This document shows positions 1 through 7,845 of a DNA stretch of 64,000 bases, piece after piece (within the stretch, counting starts at the first letter, position 1; each line of letters starts with the position of its first letter). The notes beneath the pieces were generated by a model. It saw only the letters and a program-made list of their open reading frames with translations. It was not told the DNA's origin and searched no databases. Origin of the DNA: Fen-1258 sp041658245. Lineage in GTDB: Bacteria > Bacteroidota > Ignavibacteria > Ignavibacteriales > Melioribacteraceae. The translations under genes and the position numbers were made by a program. The DNA is taken from the NCBI GenBank assembly GCA_041658245.1, contig JBBAAM010000009.1:14290-78289 (forward strand), given 5' to 3'.

Positions 1-956
1 TAATAAAATGACAAGTCTTTAGTTTCGATCGCAACAGGATTATTATTTGTTGAATAATATTTTTCCGAGCCATTATTTGAAATTTTGAAAGAAGTGAAAT
101 TATTTTTTGCAAATTGTAGAAATTCATTTTTATTTATGAAAACGGAATCTTGATCTAAAAGACCTTGCTTTTGAAAACAATTCCCTATCTCAGAAACTTC
201 AGGAGGACGAATGCCGTTTTTTTTGGTTAGAACAATATCCTTAAATAAAGTCGAAGGTCTTCCTTCCCAAACTTTTCGCCCGTTGTCTAAAACTATTATC
301 CGATCAGCATATTCTAACATTTCTTCGGTATCATGACCAGAAACTAAAATTGTAACTTCACCTTTTTTCTTCAAGACGGATAAAAGTTTATATATTTCTT
401 CTCTGCCTACTGGATCTAGTTCAGAAGTGGGTTCATCGAGAACTAAAATTTCCGGTTCCATAGCAAGCACACCGGCAATTGCAAGTCTCTGTTTTTCTCC
501 ACCGGATAGTTCTGATGTAATTCTTTTTTCATAACCTTCAAGTCCGACAGCTTTCAGTGATTTACTAACGACTTCTTTAATCTTTTCTTTTCCAAAAGCA
601 AGGTTGGAAGGACCGAAAGCAACATCTCTCTCAACCGTAATACCAAAAATTTGTGTTTCAGGATCCTGCATAACTAATCCGATGAACCGCGCCATTGTTT
701 GAATATGATATCGCTGAGTGTTCATAGTATTGGCAATTACGTTGCCTTCGAACTCGCCTTCAAGAAAATGAGGGATCAATCCATTTAAGAGCATCATAGC
801 TGTAGTTTTTCCAGCCCCTGTTCTTCCCATTAGTCCAACAAACTCTCCTTTTTCTATTTTGAAATTGAGAGTATTAAAAATATCTGTAAGACTATTTTTA
901 TACTTAAATCTTAAGAGATCAACTTGAAGCGAACCTCTTTCAAGTGTTTCAAACAT
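1..956 (-). CDS. ECF transporter tandem ATP-binding protein (EcfA-type), partial
   Basis: This reading frame starts at the ATG at 956 and runs off the left edge, leaving about 318 codons. The first ATPase domain is complete: Walker A GRTGAGKTT near residue 50, a Q-loop around VMQDPETQIFG, the ABC signature LSGGEKQRLAIAG and Walker B ILVLDEPTSELDP. A second ATPase domain begins near the edge (PVAIETKDLSFYY), so it is a fused EcfA1-EcfA2 (CbiO/YkoD-like) energising subunit. It powers an energy-coupling-factor transporter from the cytoplasmic face of the inner membrane. The start overlaps the stop of the AIR-synthase-like gene by 8 bases (ATGTTTGA), implying translational coupling. The partner S component is two genes upstream. 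EcfT is not in the window and is probably to the left. Confidence 0.85.
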   Translation of the reverse strand, partial: MFETLERGSLQVDLLRFKYKNSLTDIFNTLNFKIEKGEFVGLMGRTGAGKTTAMMLLNGLIPHFLEGEFEGNVIANTMNTQRYHIQTMARFIGLVMQDPETQIFGITVERDVAFGPSNLAFGKEKIKEVVSKSLKAVGLEGYEKRITSELSGGEKQRLAIAGVLAMEPEILVLDEPTSELDPVGREEIYKLLSVLKKKGEVTILVSGHDTEEMLEYADRIIVLDNGRKVWEGRPSTLFKDIVLTKKNGIRPPEVSEIGNCFQKQGLLDQDSVFINKNEFLQFAKNNFTSFKISNNGSEKYYSTNNNPVAIETKDLSFY

Positions 957-1776
957 TTAACCGCTTCCTTAACTCCCCAATTAGTGTAATCGGTTTATCT
1001 ATTTTATCTTTTAAAAGATCCAATTTGTTCTTTTGTAAGGAGACAAGACAGCAAGTAGAAGGTCCGCCGGATTTTGTAATATCTAATGTTATTCCTTCAT
1101 AATAGAAAGGAGAAAGATTAGCGCTCTTTGCAAGTTCCCTAAACTCATGAGAAATTCCTTTTGAACCGATAGGAAGAATATCGTGTATGAAATCGAATGA
1201 ATTTAATTGTTTAATAAGTTTGGTGTTCGCTATTCCATTATCTGCATAGTGCACTTTATACTCGGGTGCGGATTTAGGAACACCAAGGCAAACAACAAGA
1301 TCACCTTCAAAACTTCTTCCGGGTCTGAAATCTTTTTTTTCGACAAATCCAACTACAACAACTCCAACTCCTGTTTGATAAGTAACAACATTATCTTCGG
1401 TACTTCCGGTAAGTACAAGATCGCCATTCAATCCGGCTTCCGAGACTTCATCTCTTACACCGCGAATTATTTCTTTCCCAACAGGATCCATCTCAACACA
1501 AAGAGTATCTACAACTAATACCGGTAGAGCGCCAGATGAAAGCATTTCCATGATTGGAACTCGCGCAGCCAATCGTCCAAGATCATAAGCCGGTGAAAAT
1601 ACAGTATCCTGTTTCTTTGGACCAATTCCACCATCTGAATCACAAGTAGTAATCATCCAGAAATATTCTGTTAGTTCAGTAATTAATAGATCTCTTACTC
1701 TTCGCGTTTTAAATGCTTCGCTATTATTTTCTTTTTTAAGAACATTATATTTTTCAAGTAGTAGATCAGTTAACAT
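949..1776 (-). CDS. cblS: Alpha-ribazole kinase CblS-like (AIR synthase/PurM-fold)
   Basis: The 275-aa protein belongs to the PurM/AIR-synthase ATP-binding fold. Its N-terminal half has the ATP/Mg segment TTCDSDGGIGPKK (about residues 43-55), then AARVPIMEMLSSGA and VDTLCVEMDPVGKE. The C-terminal half has the glycine-rich SKSG/KSGGPST-type segment. This pattern fits CblS, which in Listeria and Geobacillus phosphorylates alpha-ribazole, the lower-ligand nucleoside of cobalamin, so salvaged precursor can enter nucleotide-loop assembly. ThiL and other PurM-fold kinases are the alternatives. The strongest support is the neighbouring CblT-like S component, 3 bases upstream, and the ECF ATPase overlapped downstream. 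The fold is certain from sequence; the substrate is inferred from context. Confidence 0.72.
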   Translation of the reverse strand: MLTDLLLEKYNVLKKENNSEAFKTRRVRDLLITELTEYFWMITTCDSDGGIGPKKQDTVFSPAYDLGRLAARVPIMEMLSSGALPVLVVDTLCVEMDPVGKEIIRGVRDEVSEAGLNGDLVLTGSTEDNVVTYQTGVGVVVVGFVEKKDFRPGRSFEGDLVVCLGVPKSAPEYKVHYADNGIANTKLIKQLNSFDFIHDILPIGSKGISHEFRELAKSANLSPFYYEGITLDITKSGGPSTCCLVSLQKNKLDLLKDKIDKPITLIGELRKRLNV

Positions 1777-1779
1777 TTA

Positions 1780-2307
1780 CTAAACCATTTTACTTTTACT
1801 AATGATTAAATAAGCAGTTATTGCTATGCATATATTTATGCTTGATGCAATGGTAAGCGGTATTATTAATGCTGCTGTAAGTCCGATTCCCCCGATAGGC
1901 ATTACAAGTAAAGATGATACGGGCCCATTAAGAAAGACCGCTACTAAAGCTCCCGCCCATAAATGAATTTTTTTAGCTACTAACTCGAAAACCGAAACCC
2001 ATATTGACATTTGTACTGCGACGAATAAATGAATCGGAAAACTCAATGGGAATCCGGTCGTTAGTGCAGTTAGCATATGACCGAGAGCAGCGACGATTGC
2101 TCCTTCGCGCCAACCGAAAGTGATTGCAGAAAAAAATGCGAATGCAGCGTCAAGTGCTACTGTTCCCGTAGGGCTTGGAATTTTTATCATAGCACCCACC
2201 GCACTAAGCGCAATGAATATTGCCATTCGAGCAATTCTTTTTGACGACCAAAATATCTTTTGATAATCAATATTTATTTCTTCAGGCGGAATCGGGATTA
2301 ATGTCAT
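1780..2307 (-). CDS. cblT: ECF transporter S component, CblT-like (alpha-ribazole uptake)
   Basis: This is a 175-aa integral membrane protein with about five to six hydrophobic segments. It begins with a short cytoplasmic tail and a segment MAIFIALSAVGAMIKIPSP, then a TVALDAAFAFFSAITFGWREG loop region, typical of ECF substrate-specific components. Such proteins bind a vitamin or precursor and are energised by EcfT and EcfA. CblT is the S-type alpha-ribazole transporter that accompanies CblS in Firmicutes, and the gene order here (regulator, S component, CblS-like, EcfA) supports that specificity. A cobalt, thiamine-precursor or folate S component cannot be excluded from sequence alone. It lies 7 bases after the GntR gene in the same operon. 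Confidence 0.7.
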   Translation of the reverse strand: MTLIPIPPEEINIDYQKIFWSSKRIARMAIFIALSAVGAMIKIPSPTGTVALDAAFAFFSAITFGWREGAIVAALGHMLTALTTGFPLSFPIHLFVAVQMSIWVSVFELVAKKIHLWAGALVAVFLNGPVSSLLVMPIGGIGLTAALIIPLTIASSINICIAITAYLIISKSKMV

Positions 2308-2314
2308 TAGTTCA

Positions 2315-3076
2315 TTATTCCATAATATGATTTAATTCAATACTCAACTCTTCACCGTGACGAAAATAAAATTCACTTCTGTCTCCCGGCATAAAAGAAC
2401 GTGCAACCTCAACGATCTCATCATTTTTATTAAAAGTTTTTCTTGTTAAAAGAAATAATGGTGATCCCTTTTTGACCTTTAAGAGGTCTGCTTCGTAGCG
2501 GTCGGCTCTAACACAAGTTAGATTTTCCGTAAAATAACTAAACGATAGGTTGTACTGTTCTTTGAGAATATCGAACAAAGAATTTTGCGATAAATCAATT
2601 TTTAGAAGATTGGGACAAAAGAATTTTGGTATATAAGAGGTTTGCAGTGCAACAGGTACGTCATTCAGAACTCTTAGTCTTTGAATTCGGAATAACTCTT
2701 TACTCTCTTTAAGCTTAAGATATTCAAGCGTCTCTTTTGTCTCGGAAATTTTTTCAGCAAATATCACTTTGGTTTTTAATTTACCACCGTTCGTTTTGAA
2801 TTCCGAAGAAAAGCTAAAGGCATCTGTCAATCCTTTGAAGATTTTTTTCTCGGCAACAAAAGTTCCCTTACCCTGGATGCGAAATAATATTCCTTCTGAG
2901 ACAAGATCGGTTATTGCCTGTTTAGCAGTGTTTCTACTAATACATAAAATGTCACACAATTCATTCTCGGAAGGAATTTTTCCCCCCGGTTTATACTTGC
3001 CAACATCAACATCCTCTTTTATTATCTCTTTCAACTGGTAATAGAGAGGCAGAGCACTTTTTCGATTTATTTCCAT
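2315..3076 (-). CDS. GntR-family transcriptional regulator, HutC/UTRA subfamily
   Basis: The 253-aa regulator has an N-terminal winged helix-turn-helix (ALPLYYQLKEIIKEDVDVG... then PSENELCDILCISRNTAKQAI, residues about 10-70). A UTRA ligand-binding domain follows (about 90-240), including LRVLNDVPVALQTSYIP and FLLTRKTF. HutC-type regulators generally repress and release DNA when a small metabolite binds UTRA. It sits between the BtuF-like gene (16 bases upstream) and the cblT-like gene (7 bases downstream), so it probably controls its own operon. A candidate operator overlaps the only obvious promoter of the cluster (see the 4154-4193 entry). The effector may be a corrinoid, alpha-ribazole or a benzimidazole, but this is inference. 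Confidence 0.88.
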   Translation of the reverse strand: MEINRKSALPLYYQLKEIIKEDVDVGKYKPGGKIPSENELCDILCISRNTAKQAITDLVSEGILFRIQGKGTFVAEKKIFKGLTDAFSFSSEFKTNGGKLKTKVIFAEKISETKETLEYLKLKESKELFRIQRLRVLNDVPVALQTSYIPKFFCPNLLKIDLSQNSLFDILKEQYNLSFSYFTENLTCVRADRYEADLLKVKKGSPLFLLTRKTFNKNDEIVEVARSFMPGDRSEFYFRHGEELSIELNHIME

Positions 3077-3092
3077 AATGGCAAATCCGATC

Positions 3093-4112
3093 TTAATTAG
3101 TAAAAGAAACTTTGTACATATTTATAGCTTCATAATTGTAAAGAGGAAAGTATTCCAGTAATTGTGAGAATGTTGTTTCCATCTTCTCTGGTACTTTATC
3201 TATCTTCAATAGATCAAGATTACCAGGTGCATGAATAGTTTTACCGAATAGGTCTGCTGCAATAGGTATTTGAGGTCCGGCTTGTTTTGTCTTCGCGGAA
3301 TTTATATAACGAACTTTCCCATTTTTTACTGCATTAACATTTTGCGCACCCTCACGATGAGCGATCTCATAAGGTGTTGTAGTACCCCAACCGACTTTTT
3401 CGCCTTCGAAGTAAGGTCCACCTGCATTATCCCAAATCGGAATTAGAATAACATCAGGATTAGCTTTTACTATTTCATCCCACGAAACTTTCGGTGCAAT
3501 TCCGGGTCGGTCACTAAAAATCGGATTACCTCCGACAGCTTTTAGTAACTCCGTTATGTAAGAATCTTTACCCGGGACACATTTATAAAAGTAGTTTATT
3601 TCGTAATAGACATTTACTTTAGGTGCATCTTGATATTTTAGACAAACTTTCTTTAGATTAAATTTTAACTCATCAACTAATTTTCCTGCAACAAGATCTT
3701 TGTTAATAGCTTTTCCAAATTCCAATATTTTATCATAGACTTCATTAAGACTCGTTTCTTCCATGTGGATTACTTTGAATCCTTCTTTCTTAAATAAGTC
3801 TCTATACTTGATTTGAATTCCTGTACAAGTGAGTATCAGATCAGGCTTTAGTGATCTGACTTTTTCAAGATTGATATCGGCAAAGCCGCCGATGATTTCA
3901 AGCTTGCCTTCTTTTACCAATCTTGGAATAGAATCTGGAAATATGCAATACCTCGTAACAGCAATCAGATCATTTGTACCGCTAATAGCAGCAACTATGT
4001 TCGTCCAGTTAGGTGCAAGTGATACGATCTTAAATTGTTTTTGCGCGTAGTATGAATTAAAGACAAATAAAGAAATTAATAGAAGTAAGGTTTTTGCTTT
4101 GTGAATTTTCAC
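3093..4112 (-). CDS. Periplasmic corrinoid/metal-chelate binding protein (BtuF/FhuD family)
   Basis: The 339-aa protein starts with GTG preceded by a strong ribosome site (GGAGG, about 6 bases). It has a signal peptide (MKIHKAKTLLLLISLFVFNSYYAQ). The mature part opens with the class III binding-protein motif FKIVSLAPNWTNIVAAI and VTRYCIFPDS, as in BtuF (SLAPxxTE, YCxxP). Later segments GGNPIFSD, VSWDEIVKANPDVIL and NAVKNGKVRYI match the second lobe of the periplasmic_BP_2 fold. It would capture a corrinoid or precursor in the periplasm. No BtuC permease is seen in the window, so its membrane partner is unknown; it could lie left of the window. It is the first gene of the corrinoid operon. Confidence 0.8.
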   Translation of the reverse strand: MKIHKAKTLLLLISLFVFNSYYAQKQFKIVSLAPNWTNIVAAISGTNDLIAVTRYCIFPDSIPRLVKEGKLEIIGGFADINLEKVRSLKPDLILTCTGIQIKYRDLFKKEGFKVIHMEETSLNEVYDKILEFGKAINKDLVAGKLVDELKFNLKKVCLKYQDAPKVNVYYEINYFYKCVPGKDSYITELLKAVGGNPIFSDRPGIAPKVSWDEIVKANPDVILIPIWDNAGGPYFEGEKVGWGTTTPYEIAHREGAQNVNAVKNGKVRYINSAKTKQAGPQIPIAADLFGKTIHAPGNLDLLKIDKVPEKMETTFSQLLEYFPLYNYEAINMYKVSFTN

Positions 4113-4153
4113 CTTTTCCTCCGTTACAAAGAGGGTTTAATTAAACTTGTTGG

Positions 4154-4193
4154 GTTGTTGGTACAACTTACATTTTTTAACATAGTTTGTCAA
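4154..4193 (-). promoter_or_regulatory. Promoter with overlapping palindromic operator for the corrinoid operon
   Basis: On the minus strand TTGACA (4193-4188) is followed after 17 bases by TAAGTT (4170-4165), about 50 bases before the GTG start. The palindrome GTTGTnnnnACAAC (4154-4167) overlaps the -10 side. This position suits a repressor, and the GntR/UTRA gene in the operon is the natural candidate. No B12 box or other cobalamin-riboswitch feature was recognised in the leader. Confidence 0.4.
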
Positions 4194-4487
4194 GATGAAA
4201 TTTTTAAAGTGTTGCTTAATGTTTAGAAGGTATTTGAAAACGGGCTAAACTGAATACAATTTCTTAAAATACTTCATTTGAAATATCACGATCTAATCTT
4301 TCACCATAGCATTAATTTCAAATCACTTCATACTCTGGAGTTCATATTACACAATAGAAGTAAATTATATACAGTAGCATTCTAGAATTCATTTCTTCTT
4401 TTTGTCTACTCAACGAAATTTTCCAATAAGTCAAATTATATCTATACTGTTATAGTTAAAGGTTATTTGAATATAAACCTGCCCTCT

Positions 4488-4540
4488 AAAAACAAACCTC
4501 GAGAAAAATTTACATTTGCTATAATCGAGGTTTTGTTTTT
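4488..4540 (-). terminator. Strong intrinsic terminator without an intact gene
   Basis: Arms at 4488-4502 and 4525-4540 pair over about 14 base pairs with one bulge (core CCTCGA/TCGAGG). Both flanks are T-rich, so it could work in either direction. On the minus strand it directly follows the tRNA-like 3' fragment, as a terminator follows a tRNA gene. Neither flanking protein gene ends here. Confidence 0.6.
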
Positions 4541-4544
4541 CTGT

Positions 4545-4562
4545 GCGGAGAGTCAGGGATTT
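4545..4562 (-). other. Possible tRNA-Ser 3'-end remnant (att-like scar)
   Basis: The minus strand reads AAATCCCTGACTCTCCGC. It matches the expected layout of a bacterial tRNA-Ser 3' end: the tail of the T loop, a 3' T stem (CCCTG), a 3' acceptor strand (ACTCTCC) and a G discriminator. A terminator hairpin follows at once. Upstream, the T loop and all other tRNA arms are missing. Tyrosine recombinases often integrate at tRNA 3' ends and leave such fragments. It is short, so chance resemblance is possible. Confidence 0.3.
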
Positions 4563-4802
4563 TGCTCTACATCTACTTTCAATTTATTTTTGCAGATTTT
4601 GAGAGCATTGTGACCAAGTCAAAATTTTTTTATCTATTATATGTGATCAGCTCAGTAATAAATTATCAAATGTACCATACAATGTCTATGCATTTATATA
4701 CTTACTCGGACTATGGGATAGGGATAACTAGTCAACATTATAGAAGCATGAAGTGAATTATCAAATAATATGTTAATTTTAATTTCACAAACAACAATTC
4801 AT

Positions 4803-5600
4803 ATGTTCGATCCAATTAAAGAGGCATTTTCACGTCAATCAGAAATATTTGATGAGTATGAAAAAGGTAATGAGATTCTTAAATGGATGCGCTCGGTTAC
4901 GCATAAGCATGTGCTGCGCTATTTAAGGAAGAGCGATAAAATATTGGAGCTAAATTCCGGTACCGGTATTGATGCCGTTTTCTTGGCAACGATCGGTTTT
5001 AAGATTTACTGCACAGATATATCGGAAGGAATGTTAAATAAATTAAATGAAAAGATTTCAGAATTTAATTTGCACGATCATATTACTTATCAACAACTTT
5101 CTTTTATAGATCTTGATAAACTGTTCGTACATTCTTTCGATTATATATTTTCAAATTTTGGCGGACTTAACTGCATTGAAAATCTTACAGACGTCTTCAA
5201 ACACCTTAGTAAAATATTAAATCCCGGAGGTAAAGTAACATTAGTGATTATTCCGCCGATATGTCCTTGGGAACAAGCATTGTTCTTAAAAGGAAAAATC
5301 TCAACTGCATTTAGAAGATTAAACAAAAATGGAGTTACAGCAAACATTGAAGGTGTAAAATTTACAACGTATTATCATAGTGTGGCTAAGACTGTAAAAG
5401 CGCTTGGACCAAATTTTAGGATTATAGAAATTCAAGGATTGGCATCAGTTAGTCCCCCACCGTATATGATAAACTTTCCGAAACGATTTCCACGATTATA
5501 TAAAACTTTAACTCGAATTGATGAAAAATTATCTCATACATTTCCTTTCAACCGTTGTGCTGATCATTTTATCATAACTGCTGAATTTATTCCTAACTAA
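4803..5600 (+). CDS. Class I SAM-dependent methyltransferase
   Basis: The chosen start is the ATG at 4803 (MFDPIKEAFSRQSEIFDEYE), which begins the conserved part. An upstream ATG at 4770 would add 11 unconvincing residues. The protein has motif I ILELNSGTGIDAVFLA (about residues 45-60), motif II YCTDISEGML, a post-II segment FDYIFSNFGGLNCI, and LNPGGKVTLVIIPP before the substrate-binding C-terminus. It resembles UbiE/Bud23-type small-molecule methyltransferases. The substrate is unknown; its position at the edge of a polysaccharide cluster suggests a glycan or lipid-linked intermediate. Its stop lies 2 bases from the stop of the convergent methyltransferase gene. Confidence 0.8.
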   Translation: MFDPIKEAFSRQSEIFDEYEKGNEILKWMRSVTHKHVLRYLRKSDKILELNSGTGIDAVFLATIGFKIYCTDISEGMLNKLNEKISEFNLHDHITYQQLSFIDLDKLFVHSFDYIFSNFGGLNCIENLTDVFKHLSKILNPGGKVTLVIIPPICPWEQALFLKGKISTAFRRLNKNGVTANIEGVKFTTYYHSVAKTVKALGPNFRIIEIQGLASVSPPPYMINFPKRFPRLYKTLTRIDEKLSHTFPFNRCADHFIITAEFIPN

Positions 5601-5602
5601 TC

Positions 5603-6322
5603 TCAAACTTGATTTCCCTTTTTTAATTGATGTTCAATCTGCATTTGGCATTCAATCGAATATATAAAATTGACTTCCAGCCAATTCTTTATTTCCGAAA
5701 CAGGTCTTAGATTATAATTATTATTTTTAGCAATCATCTGTATTTCATCAATAGGACAATCATCCGATAGAATCATTAATATTATGATTTTCTTGTTCTG
5801 GAATTTTTCCAATTGCAAAAAGAGCTTTCTGTAGTATTGGAAATCTCTTCCGCAATTCCATGCATAATCGCTCTCTACTATCGGATCTTTTGCAAAATAG
5901 GGAGGATTAATTATAATAAAATTAAAATCGCAATCTGATATGTTATCAAACAGATCGGAGTGAATAATTTTAATAGGCGCATTATTTATTCCGGAGTTCA
6001 AATACAGATTCTTGACAACCTTTTCACTTATATCCGATGCGGTAACAGAAGCACCTTTTTTCTGGCAGTAAATTGAAATGAGCCCTGAACCGGCACCAAG
6101 TTCCAACACTTTTTTCCCGCATAAATCATATTTAGCCAGATGGTTCAAAAGTATTTTTGTGCTAAAGAAGAGACCCGGATGAAAAATTCCGGGAAGTACT
6201 ATTACTCTAATTCCTTCATAAGAATAAGCTCGTTCCTTGTTTAAATACCGTTTAATGAGAAAAATTAGCACCGGAGAAATTATTTTTTTAACTCTTCTTT
6301 TAATTTTCATTTCTGAAGTCAT
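5603..6322 (-). CDS. HemK/PrmA-like SAM methyltransferase
   Basis: The 239-aa protein has SAM motif I VLELGAGSGLISIYCQKKG (about residues 73-91), motif II TASDISEKVV and the catalytic motif IIINPPYFAKDP. NPPY usually marks methyltransferases that act on a planar nitrogen, as in HemK/PrmC and some rRNA or small-molecule enzymes. The N-terminus is basic and hydrophobic (about residues 12-25), perhaps allowing membrane association. It is the last gene of the flippase - radical SAM - methyltransferase unit, 5 bases after the radical SAM gene, so a role in modifying a surface glycan or lipid carrier is likely. Its exact substrate cannot be read from sequence. Confidence 0.78.
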   Translation of the reverse strand: MTSEMKIKRRVKKIISPVLIFLIKRYLNKERAYSYEGIRVIVLPGIFHPGLFFSTKILLNHLAKYDLCGKKVLELGAGSGLISIYCQKKGASVTASDISEKVVKNLYLNSGINNAPIKIIHSDLFDNISDCDFNFIIINPPYFAKDPIVESDYAWNCGRDFQYYRKLFLQLEKFQNKKIIILMILSDDCPIDEIQMIAKNNNYNLRPVSEIKNWLEVNFIYSIECQMQIEHQLKKGNQV

Positions 6323-6327
6323 TCAAA

Positions 6328-7830
6328 TTAAAATCCTTCTATTTCTGGTTGACGATATTGCAGCCAATATTTTTGCAACAATTTTATCTCGTAAGGCAAA
6401 GCATAAATTTTTGTTTTATATCTAAATTTTGAAAAAGACTTTATCGTTGCTCTTTGCAGCTTAGACAATTTAATATCGGAAACAGTCGGGTAATAACCAT
6501 TAAGTATGGTTTCGAAGTTTCTAATTTTATTTACAATTTTTTCGGTGAGCCATGGGGTAAGAGGATTCTTCCTTAAATCAAATTTTTCCCAATGGGGGTT
6601 GATCCAATCTTCAAGCTTTTCCGGAAACTTAAATCCTTTATTTAATGCCTGTTTAAATAGTTCAGAATTTGTGGTGGGTACCGGACTATAGATATAAATA
6701 ATTATTTCCGTATCGGGATTGATCTCTTTTATTTCTCGAATAAAGTTTATGTCGTCGTCAATTTGTTTCATAACTAATTTTTCTGACTCTGCTGGGAGTC
6801 CTAACACAAAAGAATATTCGGGAATAATATCAAATTGTTTCATTCGAGCGGCGAATTGTTTGATCTGTTCTTTAGTTTGTGTTCCGCCTTTGTTCATCTG
6901 TTTCAAAACTTCATCGCTTCCGCTTTCAGCACCGAAGAAAATCATTCTGCACCCGGCTTTTCTTATTAGTTCAAGAGATGAATCCTTAAAATTATTTACG
7001 GTATCAATTCTGCCTTCACCCCACCAGATCATCTTTTCATTTTTTATCAGCTCGGAAAATTCAACTGTCCTTTTTTCTGATACAAAAAAATTATTATCAT
7101 GAAATTCTATAGCGTTACCGCCATAAACATCTTTTAAAAATTTAATGTCGTCATAAATTTTTTGTGCTGATCTTCCTTTCCAACGTGCATTATAGATCGG
7201 AACAATTCCGCAAAAAGAACATGTAAACGGACAGCCCACACTTGAATGGTAAGCGATTGTTTTTGTTCCTAGAAAAGTTTTACCGAGATAGTATTTAAGC
7301 GGATAAAAACTATTCAGCTTATCATAAGGAAGTGCAGCGAGAGTATCCTGATCATATAGTTCATCCTTAGAATTAAAAATTATTTTATTGTCTTTGAAGA
7401 AGGTTAAATTGTTAATGGAGTCCGGTTGCTCATTTTTTTCTAACACATCTATAAGTTTAGGAAATGCATAATCACCGGGCCCGTTTATAATGAAATCAAC
7501 ACAACCGGAACGAATGACAACTTCCGGTTGATTTGAAGGAAAGTATCCGCCCCATATAATTATTACATCCTTAAATATTCTTTTTATTTCACGAGAGATA
7601 GGAATTGCCTGCTTTAGTTGAGGTCCCGGCATTACAGTAATTCCAAAATATCTGTAATCACCGGTTTGAAATGCATTAATTATTTTTTGCAAAGGATCTT
7701 TTTCAAGATTTCCGTCTACGATTAAATAATCATACTCCCCTTCCACTGAAGCTGTGATAGACAAAATCGAATTTGGTATTCTGGGTTTTGAATTTGCACT
7801 CCTAGGATTGAAAAGTATAATCTTATTCAT
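6328..7830 (-). CDS. B12-binding-domain radical SAM enzyme
   Basis: The ATG at 7830 is preferred to the TTG two codons upstream. The roughly 500-aa protein has an N-terminal cobalamin-binding Rossmann domain (about residues 1-140, with YRYFGITVMPGPQ and IIWGGYFPSNQPE). The radical SAM core has the 4Fe-4S motif SVGCPFTCSFCGI (CxxxCxxC, about residue 200). EFHDNNFF and IFFGAESGSDEVLKQM are typical SAM-binding segments, and an alpha-helical C-terminal extension follows. Such class B enzymes methylate unactivated carbons or rearrange lipids and cofactors. The gene is flanked by a flippase and a methyltransferase, so a modified surface lipid or glycan is a reasonable guess. Its B12 need fits the nearby corrinoid-salvage locus. 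Confidence 0.85.
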   Translation of the reverse strand: MNKIILFNPRSANSKPRIPNSILSITASVEGEYDYLIVDGNLEKDPLQKIINAFQTGDYRYFGITVMPGPQLKQAIPISREIKRIFKDVIIIWGGYFPSNQPEVVIRSGCVDFIINGPGDYAFPKLIDVLEKNEQPDSINNLTFFKDNKIIFNSKDELYDQDTLAALPYDKLNSFYPLKYYLGKTFLGTKTIAYHSSVGCPFTCSFCGIVPIYNARWKGRSAQKIYDDIKFLKDVYGGNAIEFHDNNFFVSEKRTVEFSELIKNEKMIWWGEGRIDTVNNFKDSSLELIRKAGCRMIFFGAESGSDEVLKQMNKGGTQTKEQIKQFAARMKQFDIIPEYSFVLGLPAESEKLVMKQIDDDINFIREIKEINPDTEIIIYIYSPVPTTNSELFKQALNKGFKFPEKLEDWINPHWEKFDLRKNPLTPWLTEKIVNKIRNFETILNGYYPTVSDIKLSKLQRATIKSFSKFRYKTKIYALPYEIKLLQKYWLQYRQPEIEGF

Positions 7831-7845
7831 ATACAACTTTGCTGT

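Larger units (their letters stand above)
4113..4802. other. Gene-poor intergenic gap between divergent genes
   Basis: This 690-base gap holds the corrinoid promoter at its left end, a strong hairpin terminator (4488-4540) and a tRNA-like 3' fragment (4545-4562). A 64-codon frame at 4562-4756 lacks a ribosome site and resembles no protein, so it is not called. The rest is AT-rich sequence in which nothing further is recognised. Confidence 0.6.

Noticed and set aside
4113..4260. Cobalamin riboswitch upstream of the BtuF-like gene
   Set aside because: The leader is only about 60 bases from the promoter and no B12-box-like sequence or suitable folding was found.
4562..4756. 64-codon plus-strand frame in the long intergenic gap
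   Set aside because: It has no ribosome site and a low-complexity aromatic composition, and its start overlaps the tRNA-like fragment. No protein family is recognised.
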